NCBI GenBank assembly: GCA_021833825.1
Contig: JAKBEL010000018.1
Span: 1 to 49,222 of the forward strand
Reading direction: 5' to 3'
Origin: a bacterium
GTDB taxonomy: Bacteria; Babelota; Babeliae; Babelales; Vermiphilaceae
DNA: 49,222 nt
The notes under the pieces: generated by a model
The model's database searches: none
Seen by the model: the letters and a program-made list of their open reading frames with translations, nothing else
What the model was told of the DNA's origin: nothing
Shown: in pieces, positions 8,198 through 16,339 of the stretch
Position numbering within the stretch: the stretch's first letter is position 1
How the letters are laid out: the number at the start of each line of letters is the position of its first letter
Position numbers and translations under genes: made by a program

Positions 8198-9409
8198 ATG
8201 AATATTGAAAAACAGATTGAAAAACAGATTGAAAAAATAGCGGCAGGAACCGTTCAGATTATTCCTCTTGAAGGTTTAAAAGGTAAGTTAAAAACTGGCA
8301 AACAGTTGATTATTAAGCTTGGAGCTGATCCTACATCACCAGATCTTCATCTTGGACATGCTGTTGTTCTTTCAAAGTTGCGCGATTTTCAAGACTTAGG
8401 TCATCAGGTTATCTTTTTAATTGGTGATTATACAGCACGCATAGGAGATCCTTCACAAAAATCAAAGACGCGGCCTACACTTAGTCAAGAGGAGATAGAA
8501 TGCAATATGAAAACCTATTTTGCTCAAGTGGGCAAAATTTTAGATCCTCAAAAGACAGTTGTTCGTTATAATAGTGAATGGCTTGATCAATTGACCAGCT
8601 CAGATTTTATAAAATTATGTGCAAAGGTTACTGTTGCTCAGATCATTGAACGTGAAGATTTTGCAAATCGATTAAAAGAGAAAAAGCCTATTGGATTTCA
8701 TGAACTGCTTTATCCACTAATGCAGGCCTATGATTCTGTTGCATTGAAAGCAGATGTAGAGCTTGGTGGCACCGATCAGACGTTCAATCTGTTATTGGGG
8801 CGAGATCTTCAGCAGCAGTTCGGCCAGGAGCCTCAAGTGGTTATTACGTTGCCGTTGCTTGAAGGGCTTGATGGTGTTCAAAAAATGTCCAAATCGTTGG
8901 GTAATTTTATTGCACTTAATGAGTCAGCGCAAGATGCATTTGGTAAATTGATGTCGATTAATGATGAATTGATGTGGCGTTATTATCTGATTTTATTAAA
9001 AATCTCTTCTGAACAGTTAAGCTCAATGCAAGAGGCTGTGGCAAACAGAACGGCTCATCCAATGGCGCTCAAAAAACAGATGGCCCATGATGTTGTTGCA
9101 AAGTTTTGGTCACTATCAGAAGCGGATGAAGCTCAGGCTCAGTTTGAACAGCTGTTTCAAAAGCGTGATCATACAGCTGCTCAAGAGGTTGTTTTACCTA
9201 AAGAGACAAAGAGCAATCTCTGGATCATTGATCTATTGAAATTGCTTCAATTGATTTCAACCACTTCAGAAGGCAAACGTCTAATTGAGCAAAAAGCAGT
9301 CTCAATTGATGGTAAAACAGTTTTTGATTTTAAAGATGAGATTGATGTTATAGATGGCATGATTGTCAAAGCTGGTAAGCACAAGATTGTGAAAGTTAAA
9401 AAGAGTTAG
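8198..9409 (+). CDS. tyrS: Tyrosyl-tRNA synthetase
   Basis: A class Ic synthetase that charges tRNA-Tyr in the cytoplasm. The HIGH motif is HLGH at residues 51-54 ([11 protein letters not shown]), and the KMSKS loop is exact at 229-233 ([10 protein letters not shown]). The GGTDQTFN segment that contacts tyrosine is present. The last 60 residues form an S4-type RNA-binding domain ([14 protein letters not shown], then [17 protein letters not shown]). Length is 403 residues, as usual. The first residues are a small tandem repeat ([12 protein letters not shown]) from a 12-base duplication. Its TAG stop overlaps the TAA of the convergent alr gene by four bases. Confidence 0.96.
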   Translation: MNIEKQIEKQIEKIAAGTVQIIPLEGLKGKLKTGKQLIIKLGADPTSPDLHLGHAVVLSKLRDFQDLGHQVIFLIGDYTARIGDPSQKSKTRPTLSQEEIECNMKTYFAQVGKILDPQKTVVRYNSEWLDQLTSSDFIKLCAKVTVAQIIEREDFANRLKEKKPIGFHELLYPLMQAYDSVALKADVELGGTDQTFNLLLGRDLQQQFGQEPQVVITLPLLEGLDGVQKMSKSLGNFIALNESAQDAFGKLMSINDELMWRYYLILLKISSEQLSSMQEAVANRTAHPMALKKQMAHDVVAKFWSLSEADEAQAQFEQLFQKRDHTAAQEVVLPKETKSNLWIIDLLKLLQLISTTSEGKRLIEQKAVSIDGKTVFDFKDEIDVIDGMIVKAGKHKIVKVKKS

Positions 9410-10554
9410 ATTTCGTGATTAACCATTTTTCTTTCAAGTGAATCGGGCAATCTTACAGTGATCTCTCGTGGATTGTTTGCCCCTATCTGTTCAGCTATAT
9501 CAAGAGCGGTGAGATTATTGTAGTTTCCCATGAGGATAACTTCAGAGCCGATAGTTGCTGTGAGAATATGTGTGATATCAACAGTGATGGTATTCATGGC
9601 AACGCGTCCGATTATAGGTGCATACTGATTGTTGATAAGAACTTTGCCAATATTTGAAAGTCTGCGGTGATATCCATCTGCATACCCGACTGGAATGATA
9701 GCAATAACGGTATCAACAATGGTCTGATAGGTGCATCCGTAACCAATAAAAGTTCCCTTTGGTATTTTACGCATTGCATAGATATATGATTTCCAGGTGA
9801 GAATCTGTTGTAATGTTAATCCATATTTTTGTGACAATTCCTCTTTAATTTTATATGATGGATAGAGCCCATATGCTCCTGCTCCGATGCGCACCATGTT
9901 GCATATTGCATCGGTCTGCCTGATAGTTGCAGCGGTTGCTTGTGCGTGTCTAAAGGGGATTGTAATATTGCATTTTTCAAGCTCTGTTATAAGTGTATGA
10001 AATTGATCAGACTGCCACTGAGTATATGATTGGTCTTCCTGCTCTGCTGCAGCAAAGTGTGTAAAAATACCAAAAACTAAGACATTTTTTTGTTGATGTA
10101 ATCGTTTGATTATAACAAGAGCATCTTGTGGTAAAAATCCAAATCGTGAAAGCCCAGTATCAACTTTTATATGTAATCGAGCTGTTCTGTTAAGCTCTTT
10201 TGATCGCTCAATGATGAGAGGAAGTTGCTCTGTATTGGATAGAACAAGGTCAATCTTCTTGATAATGGCAAGCATGGGATCCTGATCAATAAGCCCCAAA
10301 ACTAAAATCGGTTTAGTGACGTTTAGTTTGCGTAATGTAAGTGCCTCAGAAAGTGAAAAGGTGCAATACCAATTAATATCATCATTGTTTTGAGTTAAAG
10401 AGACTATCTCTTTGAGCCCATGGCCATACGCATTTCCCTTGATGACAAGTGCTATCTGTTTGGTGCAGATTATTTTACGATATTGCGCAATGTTGTGATC
10501 AAGGGCCTTTTTATCTATTTCTAACCAAGAGTGTGATGTTCTGAGCGGTAGCAT
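9406..10554 (-). CDS. alr: Alanine racemase
   Basis: This PLP enzyme converts L- to D-alanine for peptidoglycan. The PLP lysine is Lys39 in [10 protein letters not shown], the classic signature. The second half contains [14 protein letters not shown] and the C-terminal catalytic-Tyr region (YGCTYQT, then [12 protein letters not shown]), followed by [13 protein letters not shown]. Length is 382 residues, standard. Its presence implies that the organism makes or remodels murein, in line with ftsA/ftsZ nearby. The gene is convergent with tyrS and overlaps it by four bases. No clear terminator is visible between them. The upstream gap carries a dispersed repeat. Confidence 0.96.
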   Translation of the reverse strand: MLPLRTSHSWLEIDKKALDHNIAQYRKIICTKQIALVIKGNAYGHGLKEIVSLTQNNDDINWYCTFSLSEALTLRKLNVTKPILVLGLIDQDPMLAIIKKIDLVLSNTEQLPLIIERSKELNRTARLHIKVDTGLSRFGFLPQDALVIIKRLHQQKNVLVFGIFTHFAAAEQEDQSYTQWQSDQFHTLITELEKCNITIPFRHAQATAATIRQTDAICNMVRIGAGAYGLYPSYKIKEELSQKYGLTLQQILTWKSYIYAMRKIPKGTFIGYGCTYQTIVDTVIAIIPVGYADGYHRRLSNIGKVLINNQYAPIIGRVAMNTITVDITHILTATIGSEVILMGNYNNLTALDIAEQIGANNPREITVRLPDSLERKMVNHEI

Positions 10555-10660
10555 TATTATCGGGACTTTCTATGGTCACTATTATGTAACAAACCATGTC
10601 AATTCCGCTCATCCTGTAAAAGAAATATATCTAATACAGAGACTATTAATAAAATTGACA

Positions 10661-10921
10661 TTCCGTTCGTGCTGAGTTATCACAAGCCTTGCGCAGTGAT
10701 AGTATCGAAGCATTAACACACTATGCTAACCAAGAGGCTATCGAGTTTGAGACAATCATTTACAACCTATTAATTTGCTTGTTGATTGATGCTTGTCTAC
10801 CCTTCGATATGTCCGTCATTTCTTACCTTGATGTATATTTCCTAGCATGATATAGAGCAATTCGATAACAATCTTTCATGTATTGCTTTGAGAAATGCCG
10901 TGCTACTCAGGGCGAACGGAA
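10661..10921 (+). repeat. Dispersed intergenic repeat, copy B (full-length)
   Basis: The 519-base gap between alr and the next gene holds no ORF and is half filled by this element. It begins TTCCGTTCGTGCTGAGTTA and ends CTACTCAGGGCGAACGGA, so the ends form an imperfect inverted repeat. The left 120 bases match copy C at 25674-25894 (about 48 of the first 51 bases agree). The right 119 bases match copy A at 144-261 in the opposite orientation. The remainder of the gap shows nothing recognisable apart from the terminator near 11018-11045. Confidence 0.75.
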
Positions 10922-11011
10922 TAGAGCAAATAGAGAGTTAACATGCAGTTGCTCTATTCTATTTTGAGCGAATCTTTATGGTTATTTTAAAATTATTACC
11001 TCCATCAATAA

Positions 11012-11047
11012 TACAAAAAAAGACCGCTTTTTAAAACGGTCTTTTGT
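11012..11047 (-). terminator. Rho-independent terminator
   Basis: Stem AAAAGACCG (11018-11026) pairs with CGGTCTTTT (11037-11045) around a TTTTTAAAA-containing loop. Read on the minus strand it is followed by a run of T, so it ends the transcript of the exported protein gene at 11074-11601. Confidence 0.8.
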
Positions 11048-11073
11048 AAGCAATCTTTTAATCAGACTAACGA

Positions 11074-11601
11074 TTAACTGTTTTGATTATCTTTATCAGA
11101 TTTTTTTTCTGTTTCAGGTTTCTCTTGTTCTGGATTTTTAAGAGCGACATCTTTGAGAGTTCTTTTGAGATATTCAAGAGATTGGTGAGCAAATTTATGA
11201 GCAAGCACCCCAGCCTCTTTTTTAGTTGGTAAATTTTCTGAGGATAACGTGATGGCTGGCCTTATCTGTTCTTCAAATGTATTTTCTATAGTTTTATGAT
11301 TCATGCCAAGACAATAACCTGCGGCTAATGCTGCAAGAAGTCTGGAAATACCAGCTTTAACGAAGGATCTATTTGAAGTTCCTTGTGGTGACTTATTTAA
11401 AAATTCTGTATAGAGAGCTTTGGTAGTATCTTCATAAAGTTTTTCAGCGGCATCTAATTTGTGTAATAATATGCGAAGTTCTTCAGTGGGAACCTTTTTT
11501 AAGATTTTAGCCATCTCTTTTGCTGAATTGGCAGCAATATCTTGTTGCAATGTTAAGCATGTAGCAATTGCCAATAGAGCAAACGAATATCTCTTTTTCA
11601 T
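11074..11601 (-). CDS. Exported protein of unknown function
   Basis: I do not recognise this 175-residue protein. Residues 1-24 form a signal peptide (KKRYSFALLAIATCLTLQQDIAA, likely cut after AAN or IAA). The mature part is helical and charged, with a short hydrophobic Ala/Gly-rich stretch (LLAALAAGYCLGM, about residues 88-100) and a tail dominated by Lys, Glu and Pro after residue 150, probably disordered. It is flanked by its own terminator (11012-11047) and by the terminator of the upstream gene at 11725-11756, so it appears to be monocistronic. No catalytic or binding motif is visible. Periplasm or outer-membrane face is the likely location. Confidence 0.75.
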   Translation of the reverse strand: MKKRYSFALLAIATCLTLQQDIAANSAKEMAKILKKVPTEELRILLHKLDAAEKLYEDTTKALYTEFLNKSPQGTSNRSFVKAGISRLLAALAAGYCLGMNHKTIENTFEEQIRPAITLSSENLPTKKEAGVLAHKFAHQSLEYLKRTLKDVALKNPEQEKPETEKKSDKDNQNS

Positions 11602-11724
11602 ATGATGTTTCCTTGTAAATATTGTTAATATGCTATAAGTATAGGTTTTGTTTGTTTTTTTTCAACATATATTTCAAGGTGAAACGTCTTGATAAAAGTT
11701 ACAAATATTTTTATGTTGGCTTAG

Positions 11725-11756
11725 AAAAGGCCGCTTTTTTAAGCGGCCTTAAAGAT
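11725..11756 (-). terminator. Rho-independent terminator
   Basis: A perfect ten-base stem, AAGGCCGCTT (11727-11736) with AAGCGGCCTT (11741-11750), has a four-base loop and is followed by TTCT on the minus strand. It lies just beyond the stop of the gene at 11761-12342. Confidence 0.85.
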
Positions 11757-11760
11757 TTGA

Positions 11761-12342
11761 TTATTCCTGATCTGAATGTGATCTTGTTATATTGATTGGC
11801 AACTGTCTTTTTTGTTTGTAGGCAAATGTGATTGATAGTTCTTGATTATCTTCATTGTAATCAATCGCTGTCTTTTCAAGATCGATATCATGAGCTATGT
11901 TAATAGATTCTCCTTGTGATGAGCTAAAAAACATCTGTGATTTTTGATTTTCTGATTCTGTTGCATCCTTTTTCTCTACTTTGATGGCCATTTTTAGCAT
12001 ATTAAATTTAGGGTTAAAGGCAAATGAGCCAGAAAAGTCAGGATGCTGCAATGTTAATGAATAGTCATTAAAATGTGCTTCAATAGGTTTGTTTGCAACA
12101 TGTTTAATTTTGACTGTCAGACCTGTATCTTTAAAATCAATATCGCGAGAGAGTTGAGGTTCATTGCGTTCTGCTCTTGGAGTCTCATCAGCATTGAATG
12201 ATTCTGTAAAAAATTGCCTCATCTCTTTAAAGTGCTCCTCCATCTGATTCATACTCTCTTGCATCACATCAAAAATATCTCTGTGAAATCCATAGTTGTT
12301 GGTCGCTATAATAACAAGGGGGAATAAAAGATGTTTTTTCAT
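11761..12342 (-). CDS. Exported protein with a small-heat-shock-like C-terminal domain (tentative)
   Basis: The 193-residue protein begins with a short hydrophobic leader (MKKHLLFPLVIIATNNYG). A Met/Glu/Phe-rich amphipathic stretch follows (residues 22-50), then a beta-rich domain to the end. The last part, DNQELSITFAYKQKRQLPINI, resembles the end of the alpha-crystallin domain (usually N-G-V-L-x-[IV]-x-[VIF] and then an I-x-I anchor, here INI). The order amphipathic N-arm, beta sandwich, I-x-I tail is that of Hsp20 chaperones, but central motifs are weak and an exported Hsp20 would be unusual. It could be an unrelated periplasmic beta protein. An AAGGAG-type site precedes the start, and a terminator follows the gene. 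Confidence 0.45.
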   Translation of the reverse strand: MKKHLLFPLVIIATNNYGFHRDIFDVMQESMNQMEEHFKEMRQFFTESFNADETPRAERNEPQLSRDIDFKDTGLTVKIKHVANKPIEAHFNDYSLTLQHPDFSGSFAFNPKFNMLKMAIKVEKKDATESENQKSQMFFSSSQGESINIAHDIDLEKTAIDYNEDNQELSITFAYKQKRQLPINITRSHSDQE

Positions 12343-12586
12343 AAAAACTCCTTTTAGTTAAAGGGGGTTAAATAAGTTGCTATCTATTATATAATATACG
12401 ATATGGAGCATTATTTTCAATATTTTGATTAAAAATAATGCATATAGAAGTATAATAAAGGCCTGTCGAGTGCTTTATCTTGAGCAAATTGTAGATTTTT
12501 TTTAAAAGTTATAAAAATCCTATCTTTTTTATATCTCTTATGATAAAATCTATGCTAGATTTGGCATAATTTTTAAAAGTGTTTAT

Positions 12587-12949
12587 ATGAAAATAAAAGA
12601 GTTGATTTGGGTTGGATCAACCAAAAAAGATCTCAAGAAGTTACCTGAAGAGGTACAAAAAGTTTTTGGGTATGGACTTTATTTAGCTCAAATAGGGTCG
12701 ATGCATTTAAATGCTGAGATTCTCCAAGGATTCAAAGGCGCGGGTGTCATTGAAATCAAAGAATCAGATCAGGCAGGGACTTATCGTGCAGTTTATACGG
12801 TAAAAATAGAAGATGTTGTATTTGTTTTGCATGTCTTTCAGAAGAAATCAAAACAGGGAATTAAAACGCCGCAGTCTGATATTAATTTAATTAATGATAG
12901 GCTTCAATATGCTCAAGAGATATCAAAAGAGCGGTCTAGGAAAAAATAA
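12587..12949 (+). CDS. higB: Type II toxin of the RelE/HigB (Gp49-like) family
   Basis: HigB-type toxins are ribosome-dependent mRNA interferases of the RelE/ParE fold. The 120-residue sequence has the family pattern: WVGSTKKDLKKLPEEVQ at the N-terminus, a central GAGVIEIKESDQAGTYRAVY strand-turn-strand, and VVFVLHVFQKKSKQGIKTP near the C-terminus, where Phe-x-Lys-Lys-[ST] is highly conserved in Gp49-like proteins. The stop is separated by one base from the ATG of the antitoxin gene, so the pair is translationally coupled. Toxin-first order is typical of higBA. Whether it is active cannot be told from sequence. Confidence 0.85.
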   Translation: MKIKELIWVGSTKKDLKKLPEEVQKVFGYGLYLAQIGSMHLNAEILQGFKGAGVIEIKESDQAGTYRAVYTVKIEDVVFVLHVFQKKSKQGIKTPQSDINLINDRLQYAQEISKERSRKK

Positions 12950-12950
12950 T

Positions 12951-13370
12951 ATGAAGAAAAAAATAGACTACGAAGTAAGCTCAGGTAATGTTTTTGCTGA
13001 TCTTGGCCTTTCACATCCAGAAGAGCTAATAGCAAAGGCAAATCTTGCTTATCAAATTAACAGTTTAATTCAGGAAAAGAATCTTACTCAGACAGCTGCT
13101 GCTAAACTTTTGGATATTGATCAGCCAAAAATATCAGCTTTAAATACCGGCAAATTATCAGGTTTTTCTATTGAAAGACTTTTTAGATTTCTCAATATTT
13201 TAGATCAAGATATAACTATTAAAATATCTCCCAAAAAGAGATCTAAAAAAAGATCGGAAATTATTGTGGCGACTCCAATCAAATCTCTATCCAAGAGACC
13301 TTCTCTTGAGGAAGCTGCTAAAAGAATGCTTGCCAAAAAAAAGCCTAAAAATTGTAAAAAAGATTCATAA
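12951..13370 (+). CDS. higA: HigA-type antitoxin with XRE helix-turn-helix and long basic tail
   Basis: The start at 12951 (MKKKIDYEVSSGNVF) is chosen over the frame's earlier codon at 12894 because it follows the toxin stop by one base and gives the canonical SGNVFADLGLSHPEEL opening of this antitoxin family. Residues 38-85 form a Cro/CI-type HTH (LTQTAAAKLLDIDQPKISAL, with recognition helix around QPKISAL). The pair should repress its own promoter and neutralise HigB. The last 45 residues are unusually rich in Lys, Arg and Ser, longer than common HigA proteins and perhaps a nonspecific DNA-binding arm. Length is 139 residues. Confidence 0.85.
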   Translation: MKKKIDYEVSSGNVFADLGLSHPEELIAKANLAYQINSLIQEKNLTQTAAAKLLDIDQPKISALNTGKLSGFSIERLFRFLNILDQDITIKISPKKRSKKRSEIIVATPIKSLSKRPSLEEAAKRMLAKKKPKNCKKDS

Positions 13371-13406
13371 TCATTTTTGTTCTATCGAATAGATAGAATA
13401 AATGAT
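13370..13406 (+). terminator. Imperfect hairpin after higA
   Basis: ATCATTT...TTCTATC pairs with GATAGAAT...AAATGAT around a short loop, starting at the last base of the higA stop. There is no clean run of T after it, so termination is only likely, not certain. A short copy of the CGTGCTGAGTTAT repeat end follows at 13463-13481 on the minus strand. Confidence 0.45.
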
Positions 13407-13462
13407 GTATACTGATATATAGGACAACTAAGAGAGTATATGTGCTCGTTGAGCTGCGAAGA

Positions 13463-13481
13463 ATAACTCAGCACGAATGGG
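13463..13481 (-). repeat. Short copy of the dispersed-repeat end motif
   Basis: Read on the minus strand the stretch is CCATTCGTGCTGAGTTATT. It matches the left end of the repeats at 10661 and 25674 except for one or two bases. Nothing else of the element is recognisable here. It sits in the leader of rlmB. Confidence 0.5.
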
Positions 13482-13560
13482 CTGTTGGTATTGTTGGGTT
13501 AACCGACGGTTATATATTTTAAGGTTATTTTTCAGGTTACTTTCACTAAAGAAAGAGATT

Positions 13561-14298
13561 ATGACGAAAATAAAAAAAGAAAAGCCATCAGGTGAACTTG
13601 TTTACGGTGTGCACCCGATTATTGAGCTTCTAAAGGCAAAAAAGCGGAAGTTATTGGCAATCTATACCACCAAACCTGAGCCAAAAGGGTTTGCATTAAT
13701 AGAAAAATTGATGCCCCGCTATCCGGTTCAGATATCTCACCAGCAACGTGATGCGCTGGCAAAAATAGCAGGAACTACTGATCATCAATCTATTGTTGCT
13801 TTGGCTTCACCATTTGTTTATCGTAAGAAATTTTTTGAACCAAAGTCTCAACCAGTTCTGTTAATGCTTGATGGCATACAGGATGTCCGCAATCTTGGAG
13901 CAATCTTAAGATCGGCATACTGTACCGGAGTCAATGGTGTTATTATCACTCAAAAGCATTCGGCTCCCATTGCAGCGGCCACATTAAAAGCCTCTGCAGG
14001 TTTAGCTGAACATCTTGATATCTATTTGGCGCCATCTGCTCAAGCGGCAGTATTGCAACTTAAAGAGGCCGGCTATCATCTTTATATAACTGCTTTCAAT
14101 GGAAGCAATGCGCTTAAAGTGAAGTATCAGGAGCCATTGTGTATCATTATTGGTAGTGAAGAGACGGGTGTTTCGCCTTCAATTATACGTGAAGGGACAC
14201 AGATTACCATTCCTCAAAGATCTGCAGAAATATCTTATAACGCCTCTGTTGCTGCAGGAATTATGCTTTTCATTGTCTCTCAGCGAGATAATTTATAG
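13561..14298 (+). CDS. rlmB: SpoU-family 2'-O-methyltransferase, RlmB/TrmH type
   Basis: SPOUT-fold enzymes of this group methylate ribose 2'-OH in 23S rRNA (RlmB, G2251) using S-adenosylmethionine. The start at 13561 (MTKIKKEKPSG) follows an AAGAG site; the frame upstream is not protein-like. Residues 12-75 are the substrate-binding domain (VYGVHPIIELLKA). The SPOUT domain follows, with motif 1 LDGIQDVRNLGAILRSA, motif 2 IIIGSEETGVSP and motif 3 NASVAAGIMLF, which together form the trefoil knot. Length is 245 residues, normal for RlmB. The exact target nucleotide cannot be fixed from sequence. The ftsQ-like gene follows 70 bases later. Confidence 0.88.
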   Translation: MTKIKKEKPSGELVYGVHPIIELLKAKKRKLLAIYTTKPEPKGFALIEKLMPRYPVQISHQQRDALAKIAGTTDHQSIVALASPFVYRKKFFEPKSQPVLLMLDGIQDVRNLGAILRSAYCTGVNGVIITQKHSAPIAAATLKASAGLAEHLDIYLAPSAQAAVLQLKEAGYHLYITAFNGSNALKVKYQEPLCIIIGSEETGVSPSIIREGTQITIPQRSAEISYNASVAAGIMLFIVSQRDNL

Positions 14299-14368
14299 TC
14301 AGATCCTTGACCTTTTGAGTCCAAAAAATGTATGAATACATACAGGGATAATATAAAAGGGGTGAGCA

Positions 14369-15082
14369 ATGAAGCTCAATAATGGGGATATTAAAAAGGC
14401 AGTATCGGTCCTTATGGCATTGCTTTTTTTAGTCTGTATTCATATAGCATCAGTATATATTTTTGCTGTTCATAGGTTTTCGGTTGCATATCCGCCTATC
14501 TTTACCGTTCAGGCGCGCAATGACATCAATCGTTATATAGAGCAAAAAGAGCTCTATAAATTCCATCCAGATAAGTTGGCAGGATCATTGAAAAATGATT
14601 TTCCGGTTGTCTGTTCGGTTACATCTGAGTATAGGCCTGATGGAATGGTTATGCTTTTTATCCAAGGTGCTCAGCCTTTTCTTTCTATAAAGGGTGAGCG
14701 AGTTATTACTTCTGATAATTATGCCGTACCATCTTCCTATTATGATAAGGCGTCGCTCGCTCTTTTGCCAACAGTTGAAGGCTTATTAGAGTTGCAAGAT
14801 GGGCGTCTGCCTGAGCATGTTTTTAATTATTTTAAAAAAATAGATGCCGATCTTATTAAAGGTTCTCAGATAGCATGGAAACATGAAAATGAGGTTCGAA
14901 TATCTTTAAAAGAGCTTCAGATTGAATTTGTTTGTAATGAGCAATCTGTTATTAACCAGAGGCTTTTAGATTATTGTACAACTATTGCTCAGGAGATTAA
15001 GGCGCAATCGTCTTGCATGCAATCTATTTTAGCTGATGTGCGTTTTGCCGATCAGATTATCATTTCAAAGATAAAAGGTTAA
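14369..15082 (+). CDS. ftsQ: FtsQ/DivIB-like division protein (divergent)
   Basis: The 237-residue protein has one N-terminal membrane helix (about residues 14-35) after a short cytoplasmic start, and an extracytoplasmic beta-rich remainder. Position directly before ftsA (nine-base gap) and ftsZ, this topology and the closing DVRFADQIIISKI, which resembles the last strand of FtsQ (D-x-R-[FYW]-x-x-[QR]-[IV]), support an FtsQ assignment. A POTRA domain would start near residue 50, but its usual motif is weak. FtsQ links the early division ring to FtsB/FtsL and septal murein synthesis. An AAGGGGTGAG ribosome site precedes the ATG. The call depends strongly on context. Confidence 0.6.
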   Translation: MKLNNGDIKKAVSVLMALLFLVCIHIASVYIFAVHRFSVAYPPIFTVQARNDINRYIEQKELYKFHPDKLAGSLKNDFPVVCSVTSEYRPDGMVMLFIQGAQPFLSIKGERVITSDNYAVPSSYYDKASLALLPTVEGLLELQDGRLPEHVFNYFKKIDADLIKGSQIAWKHENEVRISLKELQIEFVCNEQSVINQRLLDYCTTIAQEIKAQSSCMQSILADVRFADQIIISKIKG

Positions 15083-15091
15083 GGGGGTACA

Positions 15092-16321
15092 ATGGCAAAA
15101 ATATTAAAAGATAGATTGCTTGTCTCTATGGATATAGGTACAACTAAAATTTGTGTTTTAGTTGCTCAACAGCTTGGCCCTGATCAAGTTGAGATTCTGG
15201 GTATGGGCAGAGCCCCATCGGATGGACTGCAAAAGGGCGTTGTGGTCAATGTTTCAAAGACGGTGCAATCTATTAAGGCGGCTCTCAAAGAGGCTGAATT
15301 GGTCTCAGGGGTTGATATTGAATCAGCATGTATCGGTATTTCAGGAGCTCATATTCGTGCTATGAATTCTCATGGTGTTGTAGCTATTAAAAAGGGGCAA
15401 GTTCGAGAATCGGATATTACTTCAGCTCTGGATGCTGCAAAAGCTATCCCTGTTCCAGAAGGTTACCAGATACTTCATATATTACCGCAATATTTTGTTG
15501 TTGATGGTCAAGATAGGCTGCAAGATCCGCTTGGAATGTATGGCATTCGTCTTGAAGTGCAAGCTCATATTATTTTAGGGGCTATCACCTCTGTTCAAAA
15601 TTTAGTCACTTGTTGTGAAAATGCAGGTGTAAAAGTTAATGATATTGTTCTTGAGCCATTAGCATCAGCGCAATCGGTGCTCAGTTCAGATGAGCAGCAG
15701 ATTGGTGTTGCAATGCTCGATATTGGCGGAGGAACTTCAGATTTTGTTATTTATCAGAATAATAGCATTGTTCACACAATGGTTCTTCCTATTGCAGGAA
15801 ATCATTTTACTAACGATATTGCAATCGCTCTGCGCGCCTCAATTAAAGATGCAGAGCGTGTTAAAATTGAGCATGGAACAGTTCTTATCGCTGATTCTGA
15901 TGAGTTTCTAGATGTGGAGTTGGCCCAAGGTGGCAACAGAACAAAAATTTCAAAAAATATAGTAGCTACTATATTGCATGCACGGGCTCAAGAGTTGTTG
16001 CATTTTGTACGTAAAGAGATAGAAGAGAAGCAGTTAAGATCTTATTGTACTTCAGGTTTAGTAATAACAGGTGGAGGTTCCCTGTTAAATGGTATTGATT
16101 GTATTGCTCAGAGTATGTTTAATATGCCTGTTCGCATAGGAAAATTACATGTCACATATGCGCTTCCAGGAACATTAAATAGTCCAATGTATGCAACGGG
16201 ATATGGTTTATTGTTGCACACATTGCGCACCAGAGAGTTATCATTTAACGCTCAATTGAATGGTCCATTTGTTCAACGCGTGGCGGCACGCATGAAGTCG
16301 TGGGTGATCGATTTCTTTTAA
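15092..16321 (+). CDS. ftsA: Cell division protein FtsA
   Basis: FtsA is an actin-fold ATPase that tethers FtsZ to the inner membrane. Phosphate-1 motif MDIGTTKICVLV is at residues 11-22, the SHS2 (1C) region includes SACIGISGAHIRA, phosphate-2 is MLDIGGGTSDFV, and the adenosine motif is VITGGGSLLNGI. The last residues form an amphipathic, Trp/Phe-containing helix (VAARMKSWVIDFF), the usual membrane-targeting sequence. Length is 409 residues. It is nine bases after the ftsQ-like gene and 18 bases before ftsZ, with a GGGGT-type ribosome site. It acts at the cytoplasmic face of the division site. Confidence 0.95.
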   Translation: MAKILKDRLLVSMDIGTTKICVLVAQQLGPDQVEILGMGRAPSDGLQKGVVVNVSKTVQSIKAALKEAELVSGVDIESACIGISGAHIRAMNSHGVVAIKKGQVRESDITSALDAAKAIPVPEGYQILHILPQYFVVDGQDRLQDPLGMYGIRLEVQAHIILGAITSVQNLVTCCENAGVKVNDIVLEPLASAQSVLSSDEQQIGVAMLDIGGGTSDFVIYQNNSIVHTMVLPIAGNHFTNDIAIALRASIKDAERVKIEHGTVLIADSDEFLDVELAQGGNRTKISKNIVATILHARAQELLHFVRKEIEEKQLRSYCTSGLVITGGGSLLNGIDCIAQSMFNMPVRIGKLHVTYALPGTLNSPMYATGYGLLLHTLRTRELSFNAQLNGPFVQRVAARMKSWVIDFF

Positions 16322-16339
16322 ACCGTAGGGAGAAGATTA

